Source: Posidoniimonas corsicana
GTDB taxonomy: Bacteria; Planctomycetota; Planctomycetia; Pirellulales; Lacipirellulaceae
Length of the DNA stretch: 64,000 bases
Direction: 5' to 3'
Assembly (NCBI RefSeq): GCF_007859765.1
Contig: NZ_SIHJ01000001.1
Span: forward strand, 806,767 to 870,766
Below are positions 18,572-26,348 of this stretch, in pieces (within the stretch, counting starts at the first letter, position 1; the number at the start of each line of letters is the position of its first letter). A program made the position numbers and the translations under genes. A model generated the notes under the pieces. The model had not been told where the DNA came from. It saw only the letters and a program-made list of their open reading frames with translations, and ran no database searches.

Positions 18572-21379
18572 CTACGCGCGGCGGGGCCGCCGCAGCGCGG
18601 CCGCTCCGGCCGCCAGCAGCAGCGTTACTGCGGCGGGCTCCGGCGCGCCGGTCGCAGCGGTAGAGGCCGCCGCCGAGGCGCCGTAGTTCGACCGCCAAGC
18701 GGCGTAGTCGCCGGCGTCGACGGTCCCCGATCCGTCGCCGGCGCCGGGCGGCAGCACCGATTCGTCGGCGCCCAGGTTGTCACGCCACACGGTGTAGTCG
18801 GCGGCGTCGACAACCCCGTCCTCGTTGAAGTCGCCCTGCAGGCCCATGTCCTCAGGCACGCCGTCGTACCGCACCGCCAGCGGGATAATGGCGCCGCCCG
18901 TCGTGCGGAGCGAGCCGGTGAGCGCCGTGTCACCGATCGAGGTGTTGTAGCCGTTGCCCAGTAGCAGGGTGCGATTCGGGCTGATGGAGGTCGAACCGAG
19001 GACGAACGCCTCGGCGAGCAGGTTGGTAGACGCCTGGCCGGCGGCGACGCCACCCGGGACGGTCCAGGTCTCGCCGACCGAGTCGCCCGCGACGTCGCCC
19101 GCGTCGGCGCCGTCGACGGCGTCTTTCCCCTGGCTGCTGAGGCTGCTCCAGCCCGTCGAGCTTAGCCCGCCAACCTCGCTGCGGAGTTCGTAGTGGTCGA
19201 AAGTCACCGCAGCCCCGGTGTTGTTGGTGATGCCCATCGCTCCGGTAACGGGATCGATGTTGAGCACCAGCGCCTCGGCCACGGGGTTGCCTGGGGTGTC
19301 GCTGATCTCAACAAAGAAGGCGCGGTCGCCGACCAGCGGGTTGAGGATGTCGTCGGCCGCGGCGGTCGTTGTGCCGTTGTAGGCCTCGCCGCCCGCGTAC
19401 CCGCCGGCGCTGGACCCAAGCGTCTCGAAGAACCCAACCGCGGTGGAGGTGACGTCGAAGCCGTAGCTCGTGTTCCCAGAAACCGTGATCGGATTCTCGA
19501 AGGCAAACCGCACCCAGGTCCCGGTTCCATTGTTTGACGATGCAAAGGCAGGAGAAATCGTATTGCTTTCCAACCCATTGAGTGGGGCAGACACCTCATC
19601 GGCAAGGGCGAAACCGGCCATCCCCGCCTGCGACGGGTCCGTGATACGCGCCTGGAAGGTCGAGCCCGCCTGGAGGTTGTAGTAGGTCAGGCCGGGGTTC
19701 TCTGTGTAGCCCGCGTGCTGCAGCCAGACAGCGTTGACATACCCGCCGGTCGCGCCGGTGGTGAAGGTCTGCCCCTGGTGTTGGCGGTCAAACGCCACGT
19801 AGGTGCCGGAGTCGTCGCCGCCGGCGGTGCCGACGACCGAGTCGTAGACGTTGTCGGCGTCGGTCAGCGGGTCGGTCAGGAAGTAGAACACGTCGTCGCC
19901 ATCGGAGACGGGCGCCGTGTCGCTGAACGAAACCACCACAGCCTCGGCGTTGGGCGCCGCGCAGACCAATGTTAGCATCATCAGGCAGGCCAGCCCTGAC
20001 CGCCGCGAAAGGCGGCGCCGACGGGCAGCCGCCAGCGACAGCAGACCGGCAGCCAGCACGGCGGCGCTGGGTTCGGGCACGGCGCCGGCAAACAGCGACT
20101 CGAATGCGGCCGCGCCGTTGGCGGCGATGAAGTCCGCCTTGAACAGGGCGAAGTCGTTGACGTCGTTGTCGAGGTCGCCGTCCAGGTCGCCCAGCGGGTA
20201 GCTGTCGTGCGCCAGCGTGGCGGACAGCGTCGTGAGGTGGTTGGCGAAGAACATGTTGAAGTCGTCGGCGTCGATGTCGTTGTCGTAGTCCAGGTCGCTC
20301 CGTTGGTACGGGTCGGCCTGGACGTCCCCGGTGAAGTTGACCTGGAGGTTGAGGGTGGTTTCTTCGACGCCATCCCACAGCAGCACGCTGGCGGTCAGGT
20401 CCTCATAGTAGGACGGCTTCCACAGCCCCGCGCCAAGCGCCAGCGTCTCGCCGAGCGTCCCGCCGTCGTTGGGGCCGCCGTCGACCGGGTCGACTTCGCT
20501 GATCGCGGTGGCCGAAGAGTCTTGTTCCGTCCAGGTGTCGTCCGGGTCGAAACCGCCCCCGCTGTCAGCGTCCGCCGTTGACGCGATGCTATCCCAATTG
20601 GCCGGGTTCAGCGTGCCGGCCGGCGAGTTGATGCTGTACTGCACCAGGCTCAGTTCGCCCAGGCTATTGGAAAGCTGCACCGCGCCCGTATCGCGGTTCA
20701 CGTCCAGCGTTAGCTCACCGGGCAGCTCACAGATGTCACAGTTGATGTTGTCGACGAATATCCAGGCCTCGTTGTTGGCGGCGTCGGTTTCGTAGTTGTT
20801 GATCCGCAGGTACAGGTTGCCGCTGCCCGCGGAGGAGAGGTCGAACGTCCACTCCTCATTGAAGGTCCCGCTGATGGGAACATCGAGCTGCGAGGTCGAC
20901 ATCGAATCGATAACCGCAACGCCAGGCTGCCCCAGGATGTCCGACAAGTCTTCAACAAGCGCGCTGCCGGACGTGTCCTCGAGTATCGAGAACGTCAGGC
21001 CGAGGTCGCGCGGCCCGGGGGCATCGTCGAAGGAGCCCCAGTCGAACGAGAAGGTCACCGAATTGGCCCCGCCCGCGGTCCCGATGCTCTGGTAGGCGTA
21101 CCCATTGAGGCCGGCGCCATCGAGAGTGGCGTCCGCGGCGTTTGCCGACAGCGCCAGCACGGCGGTGTCGTTGGGGCTGATCCCGTCGATGCTGATCTGC
21201 CAAGCGTTGTCGAAGAAGTTCGTGCCGTCGAAATCGTACCAGGGTGAAGCGACGCCCGCCTGGTGGACGCCGTCTGGGATTCCGCCCTCGAAGCCGCCGT
21301 TGCCGAATACCAGCTGAGCGTCAGCCTGGCTGATCGGAACGAGGAACAACAACCCCAACGCAAGGAACCGTAAAGACAT
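18572..21379 (-). CDS. Two PEP-CTERM/dockerin-like exported proteins fused in one reading frame
   Basis: 935 residues from the ATG at 21379 (signal peptide MSLRFLALGLLFLVPISQADA, AGGTGG upstream). The first half ends with paired calcium-loop motifs (DLDYDNDIDADDF, DLDGDLDNDVNDF) and a full sorting tail, VPEPSAAVLAAGLL then RRRR. Instead of stopping, the frame runs into a second signal-like segment (MMLTLVCAAPNAEA, Met codons at 19981 and 19978), a second ectodomain, a second dockerin-like pair (GDFNEDGVVDAADYTVW) and a second tail APEPAAVTLLLAAG ending RRPRRA. Both halves carry a similar domain before the dockerin-like part. It may be translated as one polypeptide, or the second half may start internally. 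Confidence 0.8.
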   Translation of the reverse strand: MSLRFLALGLLFLVPISQADAQLVFGNGGFEGGIPDGVHQAGVASPWYDFDGTNFFDNAWQISIDGISPNDTAVLALSANAADATLDGAGLNGYAYQSIGTAGGANSVTFSFDWGSFDDAPGPRDLGLTFSILEDTSGSALVEDLSDILGQPGVAVIDSMSTSQLDVPISGTFNEEWTFDLSSAGSGNLYLRINNYETDAANNEAWIFVDNINCDICELPGELTLDVNRDTGAVQLSNSLGELSLVQYSINSPAGTLNPANWDSIASTADADSGGGFDPDDTWTEQDSSATAISEVDPVDGGPNDGGTLGETLALGAGLWKPSYYEDLTASVLLWDGVEETTLNLQVNFTGDVQADPYQRSDLDYDNDIDADDFNMFFANHLTTLSATLAHDSYPLGDLDGDLDNDVNDFALFKADFIAANGAAAFESLFAGAVPEPSAAVLAAGLLSLAAARRRRLSRRSGLACLMMLTLVCAAPNAEAVVVSFSDTAPVSDGDDVFYFLTDPLTDADNVYDSVVGTAGGDDSGTYVAFDRQHQGQTFTTGATGGYVNAVWLQHAGYTENPGLTYYNLQAGSTFQARITDPSQAGMAGFALADEVSAPLNGLESNTISPAFASSNNGTGTWVRFAFENPITVSGNTSYGFDVTSTAVGFFETLGSSAGGYAGGEAYNGTTTAAADDILNPLVGDRAFFVEISDTPGNPVAEALVLNIDPVTGAMGITNNTGAAVTFDHYELRSEVGGLSSTGWSSLSSQGKDAVDGADAGDVAGDSVGETWTVPGGVAAGQASTNLLAEAFVLGSTSISPNRTLLLGNGYNTSIGDTALTGSLRTTGGAIIPLAVRYDGVPEDMGLQGDFNEDGVVDAADYTVWRDNLGADESVLPPGAGDGSGTVDAGDYAAWRSNYGASAAASTAATGAPEPAAVTLLLAAGAAALRRPRRA

Positions 21380-21798
21380 GCTACCACCTGATTGAGTTGC
21401 CAAGGTGCGACTGAACCCACACGCCGCGCAGAGCGACACGGGGTTGATCTTGAGAATGAAGCCACGCCGCGGGAGCAGAGCAGGGCCGAGAAGCCCATCG
21501 AGGGAACTGTAGATGATTCGTCTAGGTCAAGGCGTCGAACGACGCGACACGCTGTCTGGGAACGAGCAACACGCGGGCGAGCTAAAACGGCAACTCGCCG
21601 GATCCATCAACCGCAGTAGCGATTCAGCACAGAGACGCTGTCGTGGGAAAAGGAATCCCGCCGGTGGGAGATCCACCGGCGGGCAAATCGCCGAGCACGG
21701 CCCGACTCGCCTCAGCGTACAAAACAAAGAGTGGCGAGTCTAGTTTTTTCGTCAGAATCTTTAGATATCCGACGGGCGATGGACTGGTCGCTCTTCGA
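21380..21798. other. 419 nt gap without a gene
   Basis: It contains the upstream region of the fused PEP-CTERM gene on its left side and, at 21657-21683, a strong hairpin downstream of the azoreductase operon. No conserved coding frame was found. Confidence 0.6.
21657..21683 (-). terminator. Strong intrinsic terminator-like hairpin of the azoreductase operon
   Basis: Perfect 11-bp stem: CCCGCCGGTGG (21657-21667), loop GAGAT, CCACCGGCGGG (21673-21683). On the minus strand it is followed by ATTCCTTTTCCC. It lies about 115 nt past the azoR stop. Confidence 0.6.
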
Positions 21799-22425
21799 TC
21801 AAAGCGTGGCGCCGACGGTCCGCGCTTGCGCCGCTGCTTGTTGCTTGGCGGCTTCGACCGATTCCGGGTCGGACGCGGTGGGTGCGACCTTGATGGTCCT
21901 TACGTCGGTGACGCCAACGAACCCGAGCCACAGGTCCACGTAGGGCTGCTGGTGATCCAGCGCCTGCATCTGCGGGGTGGCATACTCGCCGCCACTGGCG
22001 TAGACGACCGCCGCCGGCCGGCCGGTCAACAGCCCCTCGTAGCCGCCCTCGGGCGTGAACCGGAAGGCGAGCCCAGATTGGGTCACCACGTCGACGAACT
22101 GCTTGAACTTGTAGGGCACGCCGAAGTTCCACATCGGCACGCTGAACACGTACTTGTCGGCGGACGCGAACCGGTCGAACGCCGCTTGCAGCGCGTCCCA
22201 GCCGGCCTGCTGGGCCGGGTTGAGCTCGCCCCCGCGCTTCTGCAGGTAGCTGGCCTCGATCGCCGGGCCGTCGAGCTCGGGCAGCGGTTCGGCCCACAGG
22301 TCCCAGGTCTCGACCTCGTCGTGCGGGTTGGCGGCGCGGTAGGCGTCGAGCAGTTCGCGGGTCGTGGCGATCGACGACGACCGTTCCTTGCGGGGTGAGG
22401 ACTCGATGTGGAGCAGCTTGGCCAT
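21799..22425 (-). CDS. azoR: FMN-dependent NADH:quinone/azo reductase
   Basis: 208 residues, full length for AzoR. The flavodoxin-like fold is clear: KLLHIESSPRKERSSS (phosphate loop for FMN), VPMWNFGVPYKFKQFVD and VYASGGEYATPQMQALDHQQPY, the standard AzoR signatures. The enzyme reduces quinones and azo compounds by two electrons and protects against thiol-reactive quinones. It ends an operon with DoxX and pirin genes (gaps of 14 and 50 nt) downstream of a MarR regulator, which fits an electrophile stress role. Confidence 0.93.
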   Translation of the reverse strand: MAKLLHIESSPRKERSSSIATTRELLDAYRAANPHDEVETWDLWAEPLPELDGPAIEASYLQKRGGELNPAQQAGWDALQAAFDRFASADKYVFSVPMWNFGVPYKFKQFVDVVTQSGLAFRFTPEGGYEGLLTGRPAAVVYASGGEYATPQMQALDHQQPYVDLWLGFVGVTDVRTIKVAPTASDPESVEAAKQQAAAQARTVGATL

Positions 22426-22439
22426 GGTAGGGCCTCCGT

Positions 22440-22904
22440 TTACTGGGCGGGTTGCGGTTGAGGAAGGTTATGGGCCGCGTCGATCCGATTGCGCTCGACA
22501 AGCGCGTCGACGCTCAGACGCCCCGGCCCGTTGGCGATCAAGAACAGCATCGTGCCCATGAGGGAGAGGTTCTTGAGGAACTGGATCATCTGCTGCTGCC
22601 GGGCGGCCGGGTCGTCCAGCGTCCAGAAGTCGTGGAAGAAGTAGGTCGCGAGCACGAGGAACGCCAGCAGCAGCGCCGCCCCGATCCGCGCCTGGTAGCC
22701 GACCACCACCGCCAGCCCGCCGACAATCAGGAACGCGATCGCCCCGGCCAGCATCACCCGTGAGTAGGGGACCCCCTCGGACGCCATGTAGCCGGCCACG
22801 CTGTCGAATTGCGGGACCTTGTTGCCCACGGCGCTCAGGATGAAGATCGCGGCGATCATCAGCCGCGCGGCTGCGCTGAGCACGCCATTGATGGTGTTGT
22901 TCAT
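22440..22904 (-). CDS. DoxX family membrane protein
   Basis: 154 residues with four hydrophobic helices (about 10-27, 48-66, 71-90, 110-128). The first helix carries LMIAAIFILSAVGNK, the usual DoxX N-terminal pattern. Members often sit in redox or thiol-stress operons, and here it lies between azoR (14 nt downstream) and pirin (50 nt upstream). Its molecular activity is not established; a membrane-bound redox partner is a plausible inference. Confidence 0.88.
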   Translation of the reverse strand: MNNTINGVLSAAARLMIAAIFILSAVGNKVPQFDSVAGYMASEGVPYSRVMLAGAIAFLIVGGLAVVVGYQARIGAALLLAFLVLATYFFHDFWTLDDPAARQQQMIQFLKNLSLMGTMLFLIANGPGRLSVDALVERNRIDAAHNLPQPQPAQ

Positions 22905-22954
22905 TCTCTCTTGCCTTTCAATCGGTTAGTGAAACGAACGGCGCGGCGGGCGCC

Positions 22955-23653
22955 TCAGCTCAAGTCGAACAGCATGACCTCGGCGCCAGCCGCGGACGCG
23001 AGGGTCAGCGTCGACTCGTCGCTGACCGCCAGCCCGTCGCCGGCGGACAGCGGGGCGCCGTTGGCGTCCGCCCCGCCGCGCAAGACCTGCAGCCACGCGT
23101 GCCGCCCAGCGGGCACGCGGTGCGTCAGCCCACCGCCGGCGGTGAGGTCGGCCAGGTACACGCGGGCGTCCTGGTGGATGGCCATGGAGCCGGGTTCGCC
23201 TTCCGGGCCGGCGACCAGCTGCAGGCGGTCTTGCCGTTCGCGGGCGTCGAACACCCGCTGCTCGTAGCTGGGCTCGATGCCCTTCTCGCTGGGCAGCAGC
23301 CAGACCTGGTACAGGTGCGTCGGCTCACTGCCCGAAGGGTTGAACTCGCTGTGCATCAGCCCGGACCCGGCCGACATCCGCTGCATCTCGCCGGCGTGGA
23401 TCACCTCGCCGTTACCCATCGAGTCCTGGTGCTCCAGCGAACCGGAGAGGACGTAGGTCAGGATCTCCATGTCGCGGTGGGGGTGCATGCCGAAGCCCTG
23501 CCCGGGCGCGACGCGGTCTTCGTTCATCACCCGCAGCGTCCGGAACCGGTGGTGGTCCGGGTCGTAGTAGTCGCCGAAGGAGAAAGTGTGGTAGGTGTCG
23601 AGCCAGCCGTGGTCGAAGTGGCCGCGGTCGTTGGCTTTTCTGGTTGTGAGCAT
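22955..23653 (-). CDS. Pirin family bicupin protein (YhaK/quercetinase-like)
   Basis: 232 residues. N-terminal cupin signatures are HGWLDTYHTFSFGDYYDP and GFGMHPHRDMEILTYVLSGSLEHQDSMGN, with the metal-ligand histidines of MHPHRD, then SAGSGLMHSEFNPS. The second cupin half is more divergent. Pirins bind a metal, and several have quercetin 2,3-dioxygenase activity. It is the first gene of the azoR operon. A sequence resembling the marR operator sits 20-37 nt before its start, so it is probably repressed by the adjacent MarR. Confidence 0.92.
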   Translation of the reverse strand: MLTTRKANDRGHFDHGWLDTYHTFSFGDYYDPDHHRFRTLRVMNEDRVAPGQGFGMHPHRDMEILTYVLSGSLEHQDSMGNGEVIHAGEMQRMSAGSGLMHSEFNPSGSEPTHLYQVWLLPSEKGIEPSYEQRVFDARERQDRLQLVAGPEGEPGSMAIHQDARVYLADLTAGGGLTHRVPAGRHAWLQVLRGGADANGAPLSAGDGLAVSDESTLTLASAAGAEVMLFDLS

Positions 23654-23672
23654 CTCGCTCGCCCTCGCAAAA

Positions 23673-23690
23673 AGGTTTACACATCAACTA
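23673..23690. promoter_or_regulatory. Putative MarR operator upstream of the pirin operon
   Basis: AGGTTTA-CACA-TCAACTA matches the stronger palindrome upstream of marR (TAGTTTA-CCAA-TAAACTA) in both arms with the same 4-nt spacer. It sits between marR and the pirin start, where a repressor would block transcription of the operon. Confidence 0.6.
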
Positions 23691-23712
23691 TCTGGCCAAA
23701 AAAACTTGCGGG

Positions 23713-24198
23713 CTACGGGTCCCGCAGCAGCTCGGGCGACTGGCGGCACTTCTCCAGCAGCGCGACCAGCTGACGCTGCTCGGCCTTCTTGAGGCCCGAC
23801 ATGACGCCGCGGTGCAGTGCCATCAGCGGCTCGTCGAGTCCGCCGAGGACCGCCAGCCCCTGCTTGGTGATCTCGACGAACACCACCCGCCCGTCCTGCT
23901 CGCACCGCCGCCGCTTGACCAGCCCCTGGTCCTCCAAGCGGTTGATCAGCCCGGTAATCGCCGGGGCCACGCGGAGCAGCCGGCTGGCGATCTCCAGCGA
24001 GGGCAGGGGGGCGCCCTCGCCGCGGAGGATCCGCAGCACGTTGTACTGCGAGCTGGTGAGCCCGTGCTCGCGGAACAGCCGCCCGAAGCGGTTCTCCAGC
24101 TGGTCGCTGGTCCGCACCAGCGAGAGCGTGGCCTCCTGCTCGAGCGAGTCGAACGGGTTCCGCTTCTTCAGTTCGGATTGCAGTCGGCTGGTGGTCAT
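23713..24198 (-). CDS. MarR family transcriptional regulator
   Basis: 161 residues from the ATG at 24198; an in-frame start at 24249 would add 17 unremarkable residues and run into the operator. Winged helix-turn-helix features are LTSSQYNVLRILRGEGAPLPSLEIASRL, then the recognition region APAITGLINRLEDQGLVKRRR, with a DGRVVFVEIT wing. Only one Cys (in RRRCEQD) is near the wing and another lies near the C terminus (EKCRQ), so thiol sensing is conceivable. It probably represses itself and the pirin-doxX-azoR operon through the two matching palindromes. Confidence 0.92.
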   Translation of the reverse strand: MTTSRLQSELKKRNPFDSLEQEATLSLVRTSDQLENRFGRLFREHGLTSSQYNVLRILRGEGAPLPSLEIASRLLRVAPAITGLINRLEDQGLVKRRRCEQDGRVVFVEITKQGLAVLGGLDEPLMALHRGVMSGLKKAEQRQLVALLEKCRQSPELLRDP

Positions 24199-24250
24199 CG
24201 GGCGTGTGCTGGGGGCAAAAGGGGCCGCTGAAGTCTCATCGGCCGCCAAT

Positions 24251-24268
24251 TAGTTTACCAATAAACTA
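24251..24268. promoter_or_regulatory. Putative MarR autoregulatory operator
   Basis: Perfect palindrome TAGTTTA-CCAA-TAAACTA with 7-nt arms, AT-rich in GC-rich surroundings, 53 nt upstream of the marR ATG. Its near-copy lies before the pirin gene. Confidence 0.65.
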
Positions 24269-24477
24269 TTTACGGGGTAATCCCACGCATGGTTCACGCC
24301 AGTGGATAGAAAAACTTCCGGGCCCGGCCGCCTGGGTTCGCCGCCGCGCTGCCGCGGATTCTGGGCATTCCGTGGTAGAAACCGGCCACCCAGTGCGGTC
24401 CAATAGTGGTCAGCAGGCGGCGCCGGCCGCACGGCGTCGCGGTCGGCAGGCGTTCTTGCTGCTGGAGGGTCTGGACT

Positions 24478-24515
24478 ACTTTTGTCCCTATTGACCCGCA
24501 TCAATGGACAAAAGT
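24478..24515. repeat. Inverted repeat, ACTTTTGTCC arms (copy 1)
   Basis: ACTTTTGTCC at 24478-24487 pairs with GGACAAAAGT at 24506-24515. ATTGA and TCAAT inside extend the stem with a small bulge, leaving a 6-nt loop. The arms recur 80 nt downstream. Confidence 0.7.
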
Positions 24516-24596
24516 CGTCCGGCCGGTCTAGGGAGCGAAGCGGCACAGGCTTGTATAGCAGGGCGAAACGGCTTTCGGCGCCCAAGGCGGGCGGCG

Positions 24597-24639
24597 ACTT
24601 TTGTCCCTAAAAATCGATGCGACAATTCGGGACAAAAGT
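24597..24639. repeat. Inverted repeat, ACTTTTGTCCC arms (copy 2)
   Basis: ACTTTTGTCCC at 24597-24607 pairs exactly with GGGACAAAAGT at 24629-24639 across a 21-nt loop. It ends 42 nt before the chosen vsr start. The same arm motif appears again near 56.2-56.3 kb. Confidence 0.7.
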
Positions 24640-24681
24640 GCTCTGCCGTCGCGACGGGGCAGGGGAGGGGGAACGGAGTCG

Positions 24682-25101
24682 GTGACAGCCAGACCACGCG
24701 AGTCGGCCGAGCAGCGGAGCCGCACCATGCGGGCGGTGAAGAGCCGCGACACCGGCCCGGAACTGCTGGTGGCCAAGCTGCTGCGCGCCGCGGACGTTCG
24801 CTACCGCAGGGACGTCGCCCGGCTGGCGGGGCGGCCCGACTTCCTGCTCACCGAGGCCCGGATCGCGCTGTTTGTGCACGGCTGCTTCTGGCACGGGCAC
24901 ACCTGCGCCCGGGGCGCCAGGGTCCCCAAGAACAACCGGGACTACTGGCTGGCGAAGATCGCCCGCAACCGGCGTCGGGACCGGCGGGCGGCGCGCGAAC
25001 TCCGGGCGGCCGGCTACGGCGTGTGGACGCTGTGGGAGTGCCAGCTTAAGCAGGCGCTGCCGACGCGGCTGTTGACCGAGTCCCGCCGGCGGAGCGGTTG
25101 A
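24682..25101 (+). CDS. vsr: Very short patch repair endonuclease (Vsr)
   Basis: 139 residues from a GTG at 24682, chosen because a GGGGAGGGGGAACGGAG purine tract precedes it; a TTG at 24601 would place the start inside an inverted repeat. Family signs are EQRSRTMRAVKSRDTGPE at the N terminus, RYRRDVARLAGRPDFLL (catalytic Asp in PDF), FVHGCFWHGHTC (zinc and catalytic His) and WTLWECQL. Vsr nicks next to T:G mismatches formed by deamination of 5-methylcytosine. It is 62 nt upstream of a C5 cytosine methyltransferase, its expected partner. Confidence 0.93.
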   Translation: MTARPRESAEQRSRTMRAVKSRDTGPELLVAKLLRAADVRYRRDVARLAGRPDFLLTEARIALFVHGCFWHGHTCARGARVPKNNRDYWLAKIARNRRRDRRAARELRAAGYGVWTLWECQLKQALPTRLLTESRRRSG

Positions 25102-25163
25102 TGCACGGGCATTGAAACGAGATAATCTGTCCTTCACGGAACCCCGCTAGCGATCGGAACGCA

Positions 25164-26348
25164 GTGCCCCCCCGAGCCCCCTCTGTGCAGCGTCCGCTGT
25201 TCGACGCCTCGCCGGCCCCACCACCGCGGGAGGGCCGCACCGTGCTCGAGTTCTTCGCCGGCGTCGGGCTGGCGCGGATGGGCTTCGAGCGGGCGGGCTG
25301 GGAGGTCGTGCTGGCCAACGACATGGCCGCCGACAAGAAGGAGCTGTACGAGGGCCACTTCGGCCCCTCGCCGCACTACCTGCTGGACGACATTCACGAG
25401 CTGGCCGAGCAGCCCGACCAGGTCCCCACCGCGATGCTGGCGCACGCTTCGTTCCCGTGCACCGACCTGTCGTTGGCCGGGGCGCGGCGCGGCATCAACC
25501 AGGGGCAGTCGTCGGCGTTCTGGGGCTTCATGCACCTGCTGGAGAACCTGGGCGAACGACGCCCGCCGCTGCTGCTGATCGAGAACGTGACCGGGCTGCT
25601 GACCTCGCACTCGGGGGCGGACTTCCAGTCGCTGCTGACCGCGATGAACGGCCAGGGCTACGCGGTCGATGCCGTAGTGCTGGACGCGGCGTGCTTCGTG
25701 CCCCAAAGCCGGCCGCGGCTGTTCGTGCTGGGCGTTAGGTCCCCGGCCAGAGGCAGTGACGACATCGCCGCGCTGCAGCCGTCGGCGCTGCGTCCCAAGA
25801 ATCTGATCGCCGCCATGCAGGCGGCGCCCGGCGTTGCCTGGACCCTCAGCGCCCCGCCCGACCCGCCGGAGCGGGGACGCGTAAAGCTGGACGAGATCCT
25901 CGACCACCCCCAGGACGATTCGCCGGAATGGTGGTCGCGCGAGCGGGCGGACTACCTGCTCAACCAGATGAGCGACCGCCACCGCGAGACCGCCGACCGG
26001 ATGATCGCCGGCAAGCGTTGGAGCTACGGCACCGTGTTCCGCCGCGTCCGCAACGGGAAGAGCATGGCCGAGCTCCGCACCGACGGCATCGCCGGCTGCC
26101 TGCGGACGCCCAAGGGGGGCAGCGGACGGCAGATCCTGTTCCAGGCAGGGCACGGCGAGCACAAGGTGCGGCTGCTCAATGCCAACGAGTGCGCCCGGCT
26201 GATGGGCGCCGACGGGTACCGCGTGACCACCCGACTGAATCAGGCGCTCTTCGGCTTCGGCGATGCGGTCTGCGTCGACGCGGTCGCGTGGCTGGCCGAG
26301 CACTGGCTCGAGCCCCACGCCGCGGCGCTCAAAGCGGCGGCCACTTAG
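25164..26348 (+). CDS. dcm: DNA (cytosine-5-)-methyltransferase
   Basis: 394 residues from a GTG at 25164. Motif order is that of a C5 methyltransferase: I LEFFAGVG (28-35, SAM binding), IV FPCTDLS with catalytic Cys99, VI ENV (140-142), VIII QSRPRLF (181-187), then a target-recognition region (about 200-330) and C-terminal motifs IX-X near LLNANECARLMG. It should methylate a specific but unknown DNA sequence. It pairs with vsr; no restriction endonuclease is adjacent, so it may be an orphan or a remnant of a restriction system. The last 4 nt overlap the convergent DUF454 gene. Confidence 0.93.
   Translation: MPPRAPSVQRPLFDASPAPPPREGRTVLEFFAGVGLARMGFERAGWEVVLANDMAADKKELYEGHFGPSPHYLLDDIHELAEQPDQVPTAMLAHASFPCTDLSLAGARRGINQGQSSAFWGFMHLLENLGERRPPLLLIENVTGLLTSHSGADFQSLLTAMNGQGYAVDAVVLDAACFVPQSRPRLFVLGVRSPARGSDDIAALQPSALRPKNLIAAMQAAPGVAWTLSAPPDPPERGRVKLDEILDHPQDDSPEWWSRERADYLLNQMSDRHRETADRMIAGKRWSYGTVFRRVRNGKSMAELRTDGIAGCLRTPKGGSGRQILFQAGHGEHKVRLLNANECARLMGADGYRVTTRLNQALFGFGDAVCVDAVAWLAEHWLEPHAAALKAAAT

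Larger units (their letters stand above)
24269..24681. other. 413 nt non-coding stretch with two long inverted repeats
   Basis: No convincing gene. It separates marR from the vsr-dcm pair and contains two inverted repeats with the same ACTTTTGTCC arms, listed separately. The rest is GC-rich and featureless by eye. Confidence 0.6.

Noticed and set aside
24601-24681. An upstream TTG start for vsr
   Set aside because: It lies in the arm of an inverted repeat and adds residues not seen in the family; the GTG at 24682 has a strong purine tract before it.
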